Positions 45,355 to 54,976 of a stretch of DNA of 64,000 nucleotides are shown here, piece after piece. The position numbers and the translations under genes are program-made. Source of the stretch: Flavipsychrobacter sp. (GTDB taxonomy: Bacteria; Bacteroidota; Bacteroidia; Chitinophagales; Chitinophagaceae); assembly GCA_016786615.1 (NCBI GenBank), contig JAEUVX010000002.1, positions 62,001-126,000 of the forward strand, given 5' to 3'. Below the pieces are notes generated by a model, which worked only from the letters and a program-made list of their open reading frames with translations, had not been told where the DNA came from and searched no databases. How positions within the stretch are numbered: position 1 is the first letter of the stretch; each line of letters opens with the position of its first letter.

Positions 45355-47619
45355 ATGGCTTTTGATCTTGATCTTATCCAGCGTGTTTACAGCGAATTGC
45401 CTGGCAAAGTTGCCGCAGCTCGCACACTGTTGGGTCGTCCGCTTACATTGGCAGAAAAAATATTGTATGCTCACTCTTACGAGAAAGCAACACAAGCGTA
45501 TACACGTGGTAAAGACTACGTAAACTTTGCACCAGATCGCGTAGCGATGCAGGATGCTACCGCACAGATGGCATTGTTACAGTTTATGACATGTGGTCGT
45601 GCAAAAGTTGCTGTACCAAGTTCGGTACACTGCGACCACCTGATACAAGCCAAAGTAGGTGCTACACAAGATCTTGCAACTGCCAATGATGTAAACAAAG
45701 AAGTTTACGACTTCCTTTCTTCAATATCAGACAAGTACGGTATTGGTTTCTGGAAAGCCGGTGCTGGAATCATTCACCAGGTAGTGTTGGAAAACTATGC
45801 TTTCCCTGGCGGTATGATGATTGGTACAGATAGCCACACACCAAACGCAGGTGGTTTGGGTATGATAGCTATCGGTGTTGGTGGTGCTGACGCCGTAGAC
45901 GTTATGGCAGGCCTGCCTTGGGAGCTGAAAATGCCTAAACTGATAGGTGTGAAGCTGACAGGCAAAATGAATGGCTGGACTAGCGCTAAAGACATCATCC
46001 TGAAAGTAGCAGGTATCCTGACTGTAAAAGGTGGTACTGGTGCTATTGTTGAATACTTTGGTGAAGGTGCTGATAGCCTCAGTGCTACAGGTAAAGGTAC
46101 TATCTGTAACATGGGTGCTGAAATAGGTGCTACGTGCTCTTTGTTTGCATACGATGAGAAAATGGCTGACTACCTGCGTGGTACTGCACGTGCTGATATA
46201 GCAGAACTGGCAAATGGTGTTAAAGAGCACCTGCGCCCGGATGCTGAAGTGTATGCAGACCCTGCTAAATTCTACGATCAACTGATTGAAATAAACCTGG
46301 ATGAACTGGAACCATATGTAAACGGTCCTTTCACTCCGGATCTGGCTACACCTATCAGCAAAATGGCTGAAGTAGCTAAAGAAAACGGCTGGCCTGAAGA
46401 TGTAGAAGTTGCACTGATTGGTTCTTGTACCAACTCTTCTTACGAAGATATTTCTCGCGCTGCTTCTATTGCAGAAGATGCAATGGCGAAAGGTCTGAAA
46501 GCTAAGAGCGAATACACTATCACACCTGGTTCTGAAATGGTTCGTTTCACTATCGAGCGTGATGGTTTCCTGAAAACTTTTGACAAAATGGGTGGTGTTG
46601 TATTGGCTAACGCTTGCGGACCTTGTATCGGTCAGTGGGCTCGCCACATCGACGATCCTAATCGTAAGAATACAATCGTTACTTCTTTCAACCGCAACTT
46701 TGCTAAGCGTAATGATGGTTATGCATCTACACACGCATTCGTTGCTTCTCCTGAAATCGTTACTGCATTCGCTATCGCGGGTAAGCTGACTTTCAACCCA
46801 CTGAAAGACAAGCTGATCAACGAAAAAGGTGAAGAAGTAATGCTGGATGAACCAAAAGGCTTTGAACTGCCTGCTAAAGGCTTTGCTGTAGAAGATGCAG
46901 GTTATCAAGCGCCTGCTGAAGATGGTAGCAAAGTAGAAGTGAAAGTAAATCCTGAAAGCGCTCGCCTGCAACTGCTGGCACCATTCTCTGCTTGGGAAGG
47001 TACTAACCTGCACGGTCTGAAGCTGCTGATTAAAGCATTCGGTAAATGTACTACTGACCACATCTCTATGGCAGGTCCGTGGTTGAAATTCCGTGGCCAC
47101 CTGGACAATATCTCTAACAACATGTTGATTGGTGCTGTAAATGCTTTCAACAACGAAACTAACAAGGTTAAAAACCAACTGACAGGCGAATACGGTGAAG
47201 TACCTGCAGTACAACGCGCATACAAAGCACAAAGCATTGGCAGCGTAGTAGTAGGTGACGAAAACTATGGTGAAGGTAGCTCTCGCGAACACGCGGCTAT
47301 GGAGCCACGCCACTTGGGTGTACGCGCTATCGTTGTTAAGAGCTTCGCTCGTATCCACGAAACAAACCTGAAGAAACAAGGTATGCTGGCGCTTACTTTC
47401 AATGACAAAGCAGACTACGATAAAATACAGGAAGATGACAACATCGACATCCTGGGTCTGACTGACTTCAAAGAAGGCACACCACTGACTATGATTCTGA
47501 AACACAGTGACGGCAGCGTTGACGAAATTATGCTGAACCACACTTACAATGCTCAACAGATTGAATGGTTCAAAGCTGGTGGTGCATTGAATGTTATCCG
47601 TGCAGAATTTGCTAAGTAA
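45355..47619 (+). CDS. acn: aconitate hydratase
   Basis: This 754-aa TCA-cycle enzyme interconverts citrate and isocitrate with a 4Fe-4S cluster. Cluster cysteines are visible in [12 protein letters not shown] (about 358-369) and in [10 protein letters not shown] (about 422-431). Substrate and cofactor segments include [14 protein letters not shown] (about 160-173) and the C-terminal swivel domain with [16 protein letters not shown]. It is the mitochondrial-type aconitase common in Bacteroidota. A TAACTTCG element at 45302-45309 is a near match to the -7 box. A strong terminator follows. Confidence 0.95.
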   Translation: MAFDLDLIQRVYSELPGKVAAARTLLGRPLTLAEKILYAHSYEKATQAYTRGKDYVNFAPDRVAMQDATAQMALLQFMTCGRAKVAVPSSVHCDHLIQAKVGATQDLATANDVNKEVYDFLSSISDKYGIGFWKAGAGIIHQVVLENYAFPGGMMIGTDSHTPNAGGLGMIAIGVGGADAVDVMAGLPWELKMPKLIGVKLTGKMNGWTSAKDIILKVAGILTVKGGTGAIVEYFGEGADSLSATGKGTICNMGAEIGATCSLFAYDEKMADYLRGTARADIAELANGVKEHLRPDAEVYADPAKFYDQLIEINLDELEPYVNGPFTPDLATPISKMAEVAKENGWPEDVEVALIGSCTNSSYEDISRAASIAEDAMAKGLKAKSEYTITPGSEMVRFTIERDGFLKTFDKMGGVVLANACGPCIGQWARHIDDPNRKNTIVTSFNRNFAKRNDGYASTHAFVASPEIVTAFAIAGKLTFNPLKDKLINEKGEEVMLDEPKGFELPAKGFAVEDAGYQAPAEDGSKVEVKVNPESARLQLLAPFSAWEGTNLHGLKLLIKAFGKCTTDHISMAGPWLKFRGHLDNISNNMLIGAVNAFNNETNKVKNQLTGEYGEVPAVQRAYKAQSIGSVVVGDENYGEGSSREHAAMEPRHLGVRAIVVKSFARIHETNLKKQGMLALTFNDKADYDKIQEDDNIDILGLTDFKEGTPLTMILKHSDGSVDEIMLNHTYNAQQIEWFKAGGALNVIRAEFAK

Positions 47620-47640
47620 TCAATACTAAGCACATAATAT

Positions 47641-47670
47641 AAAAGCCACATCTTCGGATGTGGCTTTTTC
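47641..47670 (+). terminator. terminator after aconitase
   Basis: AAAAGCCACATC (47641-47652) pairs with GATGTGGCTTTTT around TTCG, a classic tetraloop hairpin with T-tract. Being symmetrical, it may also end the minus-strand tcdA transcript. Confidence 0.88.
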
Positions 47671-47693
47671 TTTCTTTTATTAATTCAGCTTGT

Positions 47694-48416
47694 TTATCCT
47701 TCCATCAAATCTCTGATAGCAACAGATGCCACACAAGCACCAAATGTTGCGGGCAGATAAGAGATAGTACCATAGGCAGACTTCTTAAAGTTGCTACCAT
47801 CTGTCAGCATCAGCGATTCCTTTATCGGGTCTTCCGGAGAGAAAACCACTTTGATGCCTTTACGGATATTTGACTCTTTCAGCTTCTTGCGTATCTGCTG
47901 TGCAAACGGGCAATTGTATGTTTTAGAAATATCTACTACACGCAGTTGTGTAGGATCCAACTTGGCACCTGCCCCCATAGAGCTAACAATACGCAATCCT
48001 TTTTCGTAAGCTGCTTTTATGAAAGTTATTTTCGGTGTGATGCTATCGATAGCCTCTACCACATAATCGTATTGTGTATCTAAAACCTCAGCAACTTTTT
48101 CAGGGGTAATGAATTCTTTAATGCTACGCAGCTTCAATTCTGGATTGATTGCCAATAGACGTTCAGCCATAATATCAGCCTTCGATTGCCCGTGTGTAGT
48201 TGCCAATGCAGGCAATTGCCTGTTGCGGTTGCTTGGGTCTACGATATCGCCATCAACTATCGTCATCTGCCCCACCCCTGCGCGACAAACAAACTCTGCG
48301 GCAAAAGAACCTACACCACCCATGCCTACAACCAATACATGCGAGTTGATGAGCTTATTCAGTTTTTCTTTACCAATCAGCAATTCTGTACGCGAGAGCC
48401 AGCTAGTATCTTTCAT
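47694..48416 (-). CDS. tcdA: tRNA threonylcarbamoyladenosine dehydratase
   Basis: This 240-aa ThiF/E1-like enzyme has the nucleotide motif VLVVGMGGVGSFAAE (about residues 27-41) and the acidic motif TIVDGDIVDPSNRNRQL (about 52-68). TcdA uses ATP to cyclise t6A to ct6A at position 37 of tRNAs reading ANN codons. The start overlaps the TatD stop as ATGA, showing translational coupling. Other ThiF-like proteins are possible, but length and the NRQLPAL segment fit TcdA/CsdL. Confidence 0.9.
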   Translation of the reverse strand: MKDTSWLSRTELLIGKEKLNKLINSHVLVVGMGGVGSFAAEFVCRAGVGQMTIVDGDIVDPSNRNRQLPALATTHGQSKADIMAERLLAINPELKLRSIKEFITPEKVAEVLDTQYDYVVEAIDSITPKITFIKAAYEKGLRIVSSMGAGAKLDPTQLRVVDISKTYNCPFAQQIRKKLKESNIRKGIKVVFSPEDPIKESLMLTDGSNFKKSAYGTISYLPATFGACVASVAIRDLMEG

Positions 48417-49081
48417 ATATTAAAAACAGCTTGAAAGTTTTTTTGAAGCTGCAAAATAAGGGCATCTATTCCGGTTTTCCTTATATCGGCAGCTTTTTCA
48501 TATATCTGCCCGATATTTATTGCTGCGTCGTCGGTTTCCAGAAAGAACATATTTTCAGGGCAGGCCGCTAGAGCTACTAAGGCTGGTGAAGACGCCTTTA
48601 GCAATGCAGCCCCGAAAGACAGGTAATATCCGTTGTCCAGTATCCGTTGTGCAACCTGTACATTCTTGTTGAATCCGTGAAAGATAACAGGCACTGTTAC
48701 CTTTTCCTGTTTCAATATCATTAACACTTCATCGTATGCTCGAACGCAGTGAATAATCAATGGCTTATTCAATCTACCCGCCAATTGTATCTGTGCGCGG
48801 AATGCCTTTTCCTGCAGTGTCCAATCTGTCTCCGTCACCTTATCAAGCCCGCATTCGCCTATGGCTATGACATTTGGCAGGGTTACAAACTGTTCCAACT
48901 GTGCTATCTCCATGTCAAAACCGGCGTCAGCGATATGCCATGGGTGCAGGCCAAGCGAACATAATCCTGCCCCTTCAGCTTTTTCAAAAGCCTGATACCT
49001 GTTTGTAATAAACAGGCCCTCCCCAGCGTTATGGTGGGTATGTATGTCTATATAATCAGTCAATTGACACGAATATAACAA
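48413..49081 (-). CDS. TatD-family metal-dependent hydrolase
   Basis: This 222-aa TIM-barrel hydrolase has the metal ligands DIHTHHNAG (about residues 12-20), GECGLDK (about 95-101), PLIIHCVRAYDE and FHGFN, and a C-terminal FLETDDA. TatD proteins are Mg-dependent DNases or related hydrolases. It is a short member. No ATG is available at the 5' end: TTG at 49081 follows an in-frame stop and is the probable start, with a second TTG at 49063. It is coupled to tcdA. Confidence 0.85.
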   Translation of the reverse strand: MLYSCQLTDYIDIHTHHNAGEGLFITNRYQAFEKAEGAGLCSLGLHPWHIADAGFDMEIAQLEQFVTLPNVIAIGECGLDKVTETDWTLQEKAFRAQIQLAGRLNKPLIIHCVRAYDEVLMILKQEKVTVPVIFHGFNKNVQVAQRILDNGYYLSFGAALLKASSPALVALAACPENMFFLETDDAAINIGQIYEKAADIRKTGIDALILQLQKNFQAVFNI

Positions 49082-49130
49082 TACGGCTTATTAACGTACA
49101 TCGATTTTTAGTAATTTTACAGCAGTCATT

Positions 49131-49361
49131 ATGAAGCCACTGTACGATATAAAGAACTTTATTGAATGGAAAGCCTTTGGCGTTTGTTCGGCTATAGGCG
49201 AAAAATTAGGCGTAGCGACATCGCGCATACGCCTATGGTTCATTTATATTTCTTTCCTGACACTAGGTTCGCCACTCATAGTTTATATGATACTTGCGTT
49301 TTGGATGAACATGAAAAACTACATCCTGATGCGCAGGCGCAACCCTATTAAGTGGCTATGA
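49131..49361 (+). CDS. PspC-domain small membrane protein
   Basis: This 76-aa protein has the PspC pattern: a cytoplasmic start with FGVCSAIGEKLGVATSRIRLWFIY (residues 17-40 in two pieces), one membrane helix (ISFLTLGSPLIVYMILAFWM), and a basic tail MRRRNPIKW. PspC proteins act in envelope stress in other bacteria; many Bacteroidota have single-domain copies of unknown role. It is divergent from TatD and convergent with the coiled-coil gene, whose stop lies 1 bp away. Confidence 0.82.
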   Translation: MKPLYDIKNFIEWKAFGVCSAIGEKLGVATSRIRLWFIYISFLTLGSPLIVYMILAFWMNMKNYILMRRRNPIKWL

Positions 49362-50495
49362 TTATTCTTCCTCTTCTTCACGTTCGCGCTCTTCACGGCG
49401 TTGTTTACGCTTTTCTTCACGCTCCTTTTTAAGCTTTGCTTTCTCTTCAGCACGTTCTTCACGCTCTTGTTCTTCAGCTTCTTCCTGTGCTAACCGTTCA
49501 CGTTCCTCTTTGTCCAATCTTTCTTTTTCTTTTTTAGCTTCCCGTTCTTCACGCGCTAATTGTAATTTATATTCTCGCTCTTCTTCAGCTCGTCGTGCTG
49601 CTTCTGTTGCTTCCTGTTCTTTTTGCTGTTGAATTTTTTCCTTGCGTTTACGCTCCGCGTCAGCCTTCATTTCAGCCTCTACCTGTGCTTCAATTACTTT
49701 TTGTCTGGCTGCTTTTTCCATCTTTTCTGTTTCACGCTCTTTTCTGCGTGCTGCTTCTTCAGCCGCAAGGCGTTCTTCTTCTGCCTTCTCCTCTGCTATG
49801 CGGGCTTGCTCCCTTGCTTCTTTTTCCTTTCTTTTTTCTTCAGCTGCAGCTGCTTTTCTGGCGGCACCATCAGCCTCTGCTGCTTCTTTAGCAGCTCTTT
49901 CAGCAGCAATTCTTGCCTCTTTTTCAGCTTTCTCAGCAGATTCTTTCTCTTCACGCGCTGCTTTCTCTGTCGCTTCTTTTTCGGCCTTCAATTGTTTTTC
50001 TGCTGCTTTTTGTTTTTCCTTATCAATCTTATCAAGGCTTACACGTTTTTGTTCTTTCCCTTCATCATCACAAAAAACAAGATTCTTTACAAAAGCATTT
50101 TTAGGAATTGCTGCAACTAAAATCGGTTTTGAGAAATAATCATTTTTATTCCCTTCCATTTTTATACAATGAATCTTCATATCCGTCTCATCTTCTATCT
50201 CTACTTTCTTTATCGACAGGTATGTTTCCATCCTCGTTTGCGGGGCAGCGAGTGCAACGATGTAATAATTCGCAAAATCCGGTGATACAATAGTATTATT
50301 CATTGTTTTGGCAACACCGAAAGTGTTATCAAACTCATCCTGATCCTGTATCCATATATATGTAAGGTCCTTTTTAGAAATACCTTCTTCTGATTTCAGG
50401 AAATAGTTTTGCAATTCTTTATAATCTACACGCTTTACCTGCGCACTTGCAGTTAACGACAATGCAATACCTGCTATGAACAATAACTTTTTCAT
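49362..50495 (-). CDS. secreted protein with long Glu/Ala/Lys/Arg coiled coil
   Basis: This 377-aa protein has a signal peptide (1-18, ending LTASAQ), a globular N-domain (about 20-150, with FDNTFG, PDFANYYIVALAAPQT and VAAIPKNAFV) and a long, low-complexity tail (155-377) made almost only of Glu, Ala, Lys, Arg and Gln, predicted as a continuous charged coiled coil. The N-domain resembles the neighbouring protein at 50562-51020, so the pair look like paralogues. The family is not recognised. A structural or tether role in the periplasm is possible. Opposite-strand frames here are by-products of the biased composition. Confidence 0.75.
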   Translation of the reverse strand: MKKLLFIAGIALSLTASAQVKRVDYKELQNYFLKSEEGISKKDLTYIWIQDQDEFDNTFGVAKTMNNTIVSPDFANYYIVALAAPQTRMETYLSIKKVEIEDETDMKIHCIKMEGNKNDYFSKPILVAAIPKNAFVKNLVFCDDEGKEQKRVSLDKIDKEKQKAAEKQLKAEKEATEKAAREEKESAEKAEKEARIAAERAAKEAAEADGAARKAAAAEEKRKEKEAREQARIAEEKAEEERLAAEEAARRKERETEKMEKAARQKVIEAQVEAEMKADAERKRKEKIQQQKEQEATEAARRAEEEREYKLQLAREEREAKKEKERLDKEERERLAQEEAEEQEREERAEEKAKLKKEREEKRKQRREEREREEEEE

Positions 50496-50561
50496 GTATG
50501 CTTATTTGTTAATATTGAATGAGCGATTGACAATGTACTAAAAACTATCCGAAAGGCAAAG

Positions 50562-51020
50562 CTACTCTACTACCACGTTGGCCAATCGCTTTAGTCGTTT
50601 ACCATCATAAAAGTTAATAACACTTATACCGGTATACTTTGGTATTAATGCAACTTTTATAGGATATACGTCATAAGTTAGTTTGTGTTTCCCCTCAAAC
50701 ACTTTGGTATATACCTCAATAAAAGAACCCGCCTTCATGGATACATTATTTATATTAATCTTAGCATCCCATTTCGTTTTAGGCATAACCAATACTATCA
50801 TCCATTCTTTACTGAAATCAGGCGTATCGGGCCTGTTCGTTTCACCAAACAATTTCTTAAAATCCTTACGAGATGTTGCAACAAAAGCATTAACCCCATC
50901 ATTAAGCGGTGTAGTGCCATAATAGTAGTAATCGTGTAAAAAACGTACAGGCACAGGTTGTGGTTGTGCACCTACCAATAGTGGCAATAGCAAAAACATG
51001 ACAAAAATCACCTGCTTCAT
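50562..51020 (-). CDS. secreted hypothetical protein, paralogue of the 49362 N-domain
   Basis: This protein (about 152 aa) starts at ATG 51020 and has a clear signal peptide (MKQVIFVMFLLLPLLVGAQ); the longer upstream frame would hide it. The mature part shares an order of motifs with the N-domain of the protein at 49362-50495: FKKLFG, PDFSKEWMIVLVMPKT, a middle of alternating strands, YPIKVALIPK, and a final FYDGKRLKRL. The function is unknown. It is 66 bp upstream of the coiled-coil gene and probably in one transcription unit. Confidence 0.7.
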   Translation of the reverse strand: MKQVIFVMFLLLPLLVGAQPQPVPVRFLHDYYYYGTTPLNDGVNAFVATSRKDFKKLFGETNRPDTPDFSKEWMIVLVMPKTKWDAKININNVSMKAGSFIEVYTKVFEGKHKLTYDVYPIKVALIPKYTGISVINFYDGKRLKRLANVVVE

Positions 51021-51044
51021 AGGCTTAAAAATACCAATTTGAGT

Positions 51045-51052
51045 TAACTTTG
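51045..51052 (+). promoter_or_regulatory. -7 promoter element before trhO
   Basis: TAACTTTG matches TAnnTTTG exactly. It lies 45 bp before the chosen trhO start at 51098 and upstream of a purine-rich AAGGAAGGGA, supporting that start rather than the frame opening at 51050. Confidence 0.5.
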
Positions 51053-51097
51053 CACCGCAAATCATTATTTAACCTCAAAAGAAAAGGAAGGGACACA

Positions 51098-52165
51098 ATG
51101 CCAGTGTTACACAACCGTATCTCGAACGAGGAACTGAAACAGCGTATGCTGGCGGAAACAGAATTCCGCAAGACAGTTTCCTTTTACAAGTATTTCAACA
51201 TCGAAAATCCGCAGCAGTTTCGCGACGATATGTGGATTGCCTTTGAAAAGCTGAAAGTTTTCGGACGTATTTATATTGCCAAAGAAGGCATCAACGGACA
51301 GGTAAGTGTGCCTGAAAGTAATTATGATGCATTCAGAGATGCACTATACGCCTCTGCACCTGAGCTGAACGGCATACGTATGAATATTGCTGTAGACGAT
51401 GACGGAAAATCTTTCTGGGTACTGCGCATGAAAGTGCGTGAAAAAGTAGTAGCTGATGGTATCGATGACCCAAACTTCGACCCTGCGAAAACGGGCAAAT
51501 ACCTGAAAGCAAAAGAATACAATGAGCTTTCCGAACAACCGGACACCATCATTGTAGACATGCGCAACCACTACGAGTATGAAGTGGGGCATTTTGAAAA
51601 CGCAATAGAAGTACCATCTGATACCTTCCGCGAACAACTGCCGATGGCAGTTGACATGCTGAAAGGTAACGAGGACAAAAACATCATCATGTATTGCACA
51701 GGCGGTATACGCTGCGAGAAAGCAAGTGCTTACATGCTGCATAATGGTTTCAAAAATGTATTCCACGTAGAGGGAGGCATAATCGAATACGCGCGCAAGG
51801 CTAAAGAAGAAGGACTTCCTCTTAAATTTAAAGGCAAGAACTTTGTGTTTGATGAGCGTCTGGGCGAACGCATTACAGACGATGTATTGTCTCAATGCCA
51901 TACCTGCGGCAAACCATGCGATGTGCATACCAATTGCAAGAACGATGGTTGCCACCTGTTGTTTATACAGTGCGAAGAATGTGCTAAGGAATTGGAAGGT
52001 TGTTGCAGTATAGATTGTAAAACAGAACACAACCTGCCTGAAGAAGAGCAACGTATACACCGTGCAGGCAGAGAAAACGGACAAAAGATTTTCAACAAAT
52101 CGAAAGACCATCCGCTACGTAAGCACCGCGAGCAATGGCAACAGGAAAGAGAAGCTAAAGCATAA
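51098..52165 (+). CDS. trhO: tRNA uridine(34) hydroxylase TrhO (rhodanese-type)
   Basis: This protein (about 355 aa) has an N-terminal acylphosphatase-like domain ([34 protein letters not shown]) and a rhodanese domain with active-site loop [18 protein letters not shown]-terminal Cys-rich region follows ([27 protein letters not shown]) that may bind zinc. TrhO makes 5-hydroxyuridine at the wobble position of some tRNAs. The start at 51098 (MPVLHNR) has a good purine-rich leader. A strong terminator overlaps the stop codon. Confidence 0.92.
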   Translation: MPVLHNRISNEELKQRMLAETEFRKTVSFYKYFNIENPQQFRDDMWIAFEKLKVFGRIYIAKEGINGQVSVPESNYDAFRDALYASAPELNGIRMNIAVDDDGKSFWVLRMKVREKVVADGIDDPNFDPAKTGKYLKAKEYNELSEQPDTIIVDMRNHYEYEVGHFENAIEVPSDTFREQLPMAVDMLKGNEDKNIIMYCTGGIRCEKASAYMLHNGFKNVFHVEGGIIEYARKAKEEGLPLKFKGKNFVFDERLGERITDDVLSQCHTCGKPCDVHTNCKNDGCHLLFIQCEECAKELEGCCSIDCKTEHNLPEEEQRIHRAGRENGQKIFNKSKDHPLRKHREQWQQEREAKA

Positions 52166-52201
52166 AAGAAAGTCGCTCCATAACGGGGCGACTTTCTTTT
52201 G
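52165..52201 (+). terminator. terminator after trhO
   Basis: AAAGAAAGTCGC (52165-52176) pairs perfectly with GCGACTTTCTTT (52188-52199), followed by T. The stem begins at the last base of the trhO stop codon. Confidence 0.85.
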
Positions 52202-52268
52202 CAAAACAATTACAATAAGTTTTGTGGGATACACTCGGTAGTGGCGTTTTACTAATAAACGAACTACT

Positions 52269-53057
52269 ATGGACGCAAAAACATTATCACAAGCCGACTA
52301 CCTCGACATCTTGTTCGATAACCGTAACAAAAAATATGGTAGCTATGAATTGCGCAAGCATTATGACAACCGCGCCACAAAAGCACTGCTATATGTATTC
52401 AGCCTTTGTTTTGTATTGGGTGGATATGCATTGATGCATAAAGAAGAAACTGCTACAGTACTCGCTACTATTGCAAACAAACCTATAGAATGTAGTTGGC
52501 ATATAGTTGACCTGCCCAAACCCAAGGTAGAACAACCTGCACCTGTAGCTCCTGCAGTTAAACCAACTGTTGCCAACCCTATTGCTAAAGTAGTGCCAGA
52601 CGACAAGGTGATAGACCAACCTAAAACAGTTGATGATTTGAAAGGGAAAGAGAGTGGCAAGGTAGATGTAGTTGGCAGTAATGATGGCACAATACCTGCG
52701 ACATCTAAGAATACAAATACAACCGGCACAGGAACTAATACTGAAACAAACGAAATACGTAGCTATAGTGAGGTACTCCCATCATTTGATGGAGATATGA
52801 TAAAGTACATGCAACAAAATCTGCGATACCCTGCATTGGCAAGAGAAAACGGTATTGAAGGTCGTGTATATGTTCAGTTTGTGGTAAATGAAGATGGGAC
52901 TGTTGGCAATGCCGTTATTAAAAGAGGTATAGGTGGGGGATGCAATGAGGAAGCAATAAGAGTAGTTATGAACATGCCCAAATGGAAACCCGGCATGCAA
53001 AATGGCCGCCCTGTAAAAGTATACTACACACTTCCTATTACATTCATGTTGCAGTAG
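52269..53057 (+). CDS. TonB-family energy transducer
   Basis: This 262-aa protein has a cytoplasmic start typical of Bacteroidota TonB (DYLDILFDNRNKKYGSYELRKHY, residues 11-33, in two pieces), one membrane helix (about 40-57), a Pro/Lys-rich periplasmic linker (PKPKVEQPAPVAPAVKP), and a C-terminal TonB domain (RYPALARENGIEGRVYVQF, VIKRGIGGGCNEEAIRVV, KWKPGMQNGRPVKVYY). It passes proton-motive energy to outer-membrane transporters. No ExbB/ExbD genes are adjacent. Confidence 0.93.
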   Translation: MDAKTLSQADYLDILFDNRNKKYGSYELRKHYDNRATKALLYVFSLCFVLGGYALMHKEETATVLATIANKPIECSWHIVDLPKPKVEQPAPVAPAVKPTVANPIAKVVPDDKVIDQPKTVDDLKGKESGKVDVVGSNDGTIPATSKNTNTTGTGTNTETNEIRSYSEVLPSFDGDMIKYMQQNLRYPALARENGIEGRVYVQFVVNEDGTVGNAVIKRGIGGGCNEEAIRVVMNMPKWKPGMQNGRPVKVYYTLPITFMLQ

Positions 53058-53063
53058 GAGTTC

Positions 53064-53094
53064 AAAAGGTTGCAGTTATGTACTGCAACCTTTT
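53064..53094 (+). terminator. terminator after the TonB gene
   Basis: AAAAGGTTGCAGT (53064-53076) pairs perfectly with ACTGCAACCTTTT (53082-53094) across TATGT. It lies in the upstream extension of the pdeM frame and so argues for the pdeM start at 53112. Confidence 0.85.
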
Positions 53095-53111
53095 GTAAAT
53101 TGCATCTCCCG

Positions 53112-53750
53112 ATGCTGCAAATAGAACTACAAGGCGAAACCATTTGCCTGCTTCCTGAAAAAGCAATTTACTGGCCTGCTCAAAAAGCCATTATTGTTGC
53201 AGACCTGCATTGGGGCAAAACAGGTCATTTCAGAAAACACGGCATAGCCATCCCCGTCAACACACAAGTAAATGACGAAATAAGACTGGCTGGCATCGTT
53301 CAGCAATACAAGGCAGAACGATTGATTGTTGCAGGCGATTTATTTCATAGTGTGCACAATAACGAAGTAGAAAGTTTCGGCCATTGGCGTGATTCTCACC
53401 CCGATTTGCAGATAGACCTCGTAATCGGCAATCATGACATCCTTGATAGAACATTATATACTAAATGGAATATTAATCTACATCAAGAGGTGCTGAGTAT
53501 CGCCCCGTTTACCATCAGTCATGATGATATAGATGATGCAGCAGAATTTATTCTACACGGCCATGTGCACCCGTCTGTAAAGCTGGTACAGAACAGACAC
53601 ATGGGCATCAAACTACCCTGCTTTTGCCAAACAGCAAACAGGATGCTACTGCCGGCCTTCGGAGATTTTACAGGCTCAAAACAACAGGAAATCGAAGCCC
53701 ACCAACACATATATGTAATTACCGAAACTGAAGTCATCCAATGGAAATAA
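53112..53750 (+). CDS. pdeM: ligase-associated DNA damage response endonuclease PdeM
   Basis: This protein (about 212 aa) is a calcineurin-like metallophosphoesterase with the metal motifs VADLHWGKTGHFRKHG, VAGDLFHS, GNHD and LHGHVHP in order. PdeM is part of a DNA repair set with an ATP-dependent ligase, a helicase and an exonuclease; those partners are not in this window. The start at 53112 (MLQIELQGE) is chosen because the terminator of the TonB gene occupies the upstream extension. Confidence 0.87.
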   Translation: MLQIELQGETICLLPEKAIYWPAQKAIIVADLHWGKTGHFRKHGIAIPVNTQVNDEIRLAGIVQQYKAERLIVAGDLFHSVHNNEVESFGHWRDSHPDLQIDLVIGNHDILDRTLYTKWNINLHQEVLSIAPFTISHDDIDDAAEFILHGHVHPSVKLVQNRHMGIKLPCFCQTANRMLLPAFGDFTGSKQQEIEAHQHIYVITETEVIQWK

Positions 53751-53765
53751 ATTAAGGGTTTTTAG

Positions 53766-53773
53766 TAAGTTTG
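53766..53773 (+). promoter_or_regulatory. -7 promoter element before leucine dehydrogenase
   Basis: TAAGTTTG matches TAnnTTTG and lies 19 bp before the ATG at 53793. The -33 element is weak. Confidence 0.5.
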
Positions 53774-53792
53774 CACCTTAACTTAAAAATTC

Positions 53793-54866
53793 ATGCAGCC
53801 TTCGGTTTTCGACTTAGTACAGCAAATGGGTCACGAACAGGTAGTTTTCTGCCACGACCCTCATTCAGGCCTCAATGCAATTATTGCAATCCATAACACT
53901 ACGCTTGGCCCTGCTTTGGGTGGTACACGTTTGTGGAACTATGGCAGCCATCAGGATGCGGTAGTAGATGCACTACGCCTTAGCCGTGGTATGACATATA
54001 AGGCTGCCATCAGCGGCCTTAACCTGGGTGGTGGTAAAGCCGTTATCATTGGCGATGCTGCTACTGTAAAGTCCGAAGGTTTATGGCGCCGTTATGGCAA
54101 GTTTGTAAACAGCCTGAACGGCAAATACATAACTGCCGAAGACGTTAACACGTCTGCACGCGATATGGAATACATATCTCTGGAAACAGAACACGTAACA
54201 GGCGTTCCTGAATATATGGGCGGCAGCGGCGATCCTTCTCCTTTTACTGCATACGGTGTTTTCATAGGCATGAAAGCATCTGCTAAAAAAGTATGGGGTA
54301 ATGATAGCCTGAGCGGCAAAAAAGTACTGGTACAGGGTGTAGGCCACGTTGGTCAGTATCTGGTAGGTCATCTGATAGAAGAAGGTGCTAAGGTTTATAT
54401 ATCAGACATCAACGAAACGAAGATTAAAGAAACGGTTGATAAATTCCGCAGTGTGGAAGTAGTAGCTGGCGATAAAATCTTTGATATGGAAATGGACGTT
54501 TACGCTCCGTGTGCTCTGGGTGCTACTGTCAATACAGAAAGCATTGCCAAAATGAAATGCCCTATCATAGCAGGTGCGGCAAACAACCAGCTTGCTGATG
54601 AGAATGTACACGGCCCTATGCTGGTACAGAAAGGCATCGTATATGCGCCCGACTTCCTGATTAATGCCGGTGGTTTGATAAACGTTGGCGCTGAGCTGGA
54701 TGGCTACAACCGTGAACGTGTAATGGGCAACGTAGAAAAAATCTATGACCGTACGCTGGAAATCTATAAACTGTCTGAGGCTGAAAATATACACGCACAG
54801 GCGGCAGCTATGAAGCTGGCAGAAAAACGCCTTGCAGATATTGCTAATGTGAAGTCAAGACTATAG
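53793..54866 (+). CDS. leucine dehydrogenase-like amino acid dehydrogenase
   Basis: This 357-aa enzyme of the Glu/Leu/Phe/Val dehydrogenase family oxidatively deaminates branched-chain amino acids with NAD. Visible are GPALGGTRLWNY (about residues 38-49), the catalytic Lys region MTYKAAISGLNLGGGKAVIIGD (two pieces), TAEDVNTSARDMEY, and the NAD domain VLVQGVGHVGQYLVGHL (about 178-194). It is shorter than the glutamate dehydrogenase at 39147 and of the leucine/valine type. It is a single-gene unit between a promoter and a terminator. Confidence 0.9.
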   Translation: MQPSVFDLVQQMGHEQVVFCHDPHSGLNAIIAIHNTTLGPALGGTRLWNYGSHQDAVVDALRLSRGMTYKAAISGLNLGGGKAVIIGDAATVKSEGLWRRYGKFVNSLNGKYITAEDVNTSARDMEYISLETEHVTGVPEYMGGSGDPSPFTAYGVFIGMKASAKKVWGNDSLSGKKVLVQGVGHVGQYLVGHLIEEGAKVYISDINETKIKETVDKFRSVEVVAGDKIFDMEMDVYAPCALGATVNTESIAKMKCPIIAGAANNQLADENVHGPMLVQKGIVYAPDFLINAGGLINVGAELDGYNRERVMGNVEKIYDRTLEIYKLSEAENIHAQAAAMKLAEKRLADIANVKSRL

Positions 54867-54886
54867 TCGCATCATAATTTTTTTAT

Positions 54887-54910
54887 AAATGCCTCCTTCG
54901 GGAGGCATTT
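54887..54910 (+). terminator. terminator after leucine dehydrogenase
   Basis: AAATGCCTCC (54887-54896) pairs with GGAGGCATTT (54901-54910) across a TTCG loop, followed by CTT. It is a strong tetraloop hairpin. Confidence 0.85.
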
Positions 54911-54916
54911 CTTATT

Positions 54917-54924
54917 TACTTTTG
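54917..54924 (+). promoter_or_regulatory. -7 promoter element before purC
   Basis: TACTTTTG matches TAnnTTTG, about 50 bp before the purC ATG and just after the preceding terminator. Confidence 0.5.
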
Positions 54925-54976
54925 CATTCCATTTCGGCGTAACCGAACAATTTTTACAAAATCCCATTATTAGTAT

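Noticed and set aside
45727-47556. 609-aa open frame on the minus strand
   Set aside because: It lies wholly antisense to aconitase, has no domain, is rich in Cys, Phe, Tyr and Val in a pattern set by the codons of the other strand, and has no promoter of its own.
49595-50139. Several plus-strand frames rich in Leu, Phe, Ser and Cys that look like membrane proteins
   Set aside because: They are antisense to the Glu/Ala/Lys/Arg coiled-coil region, whose biased codons give hydrophobic frames on the other strand.
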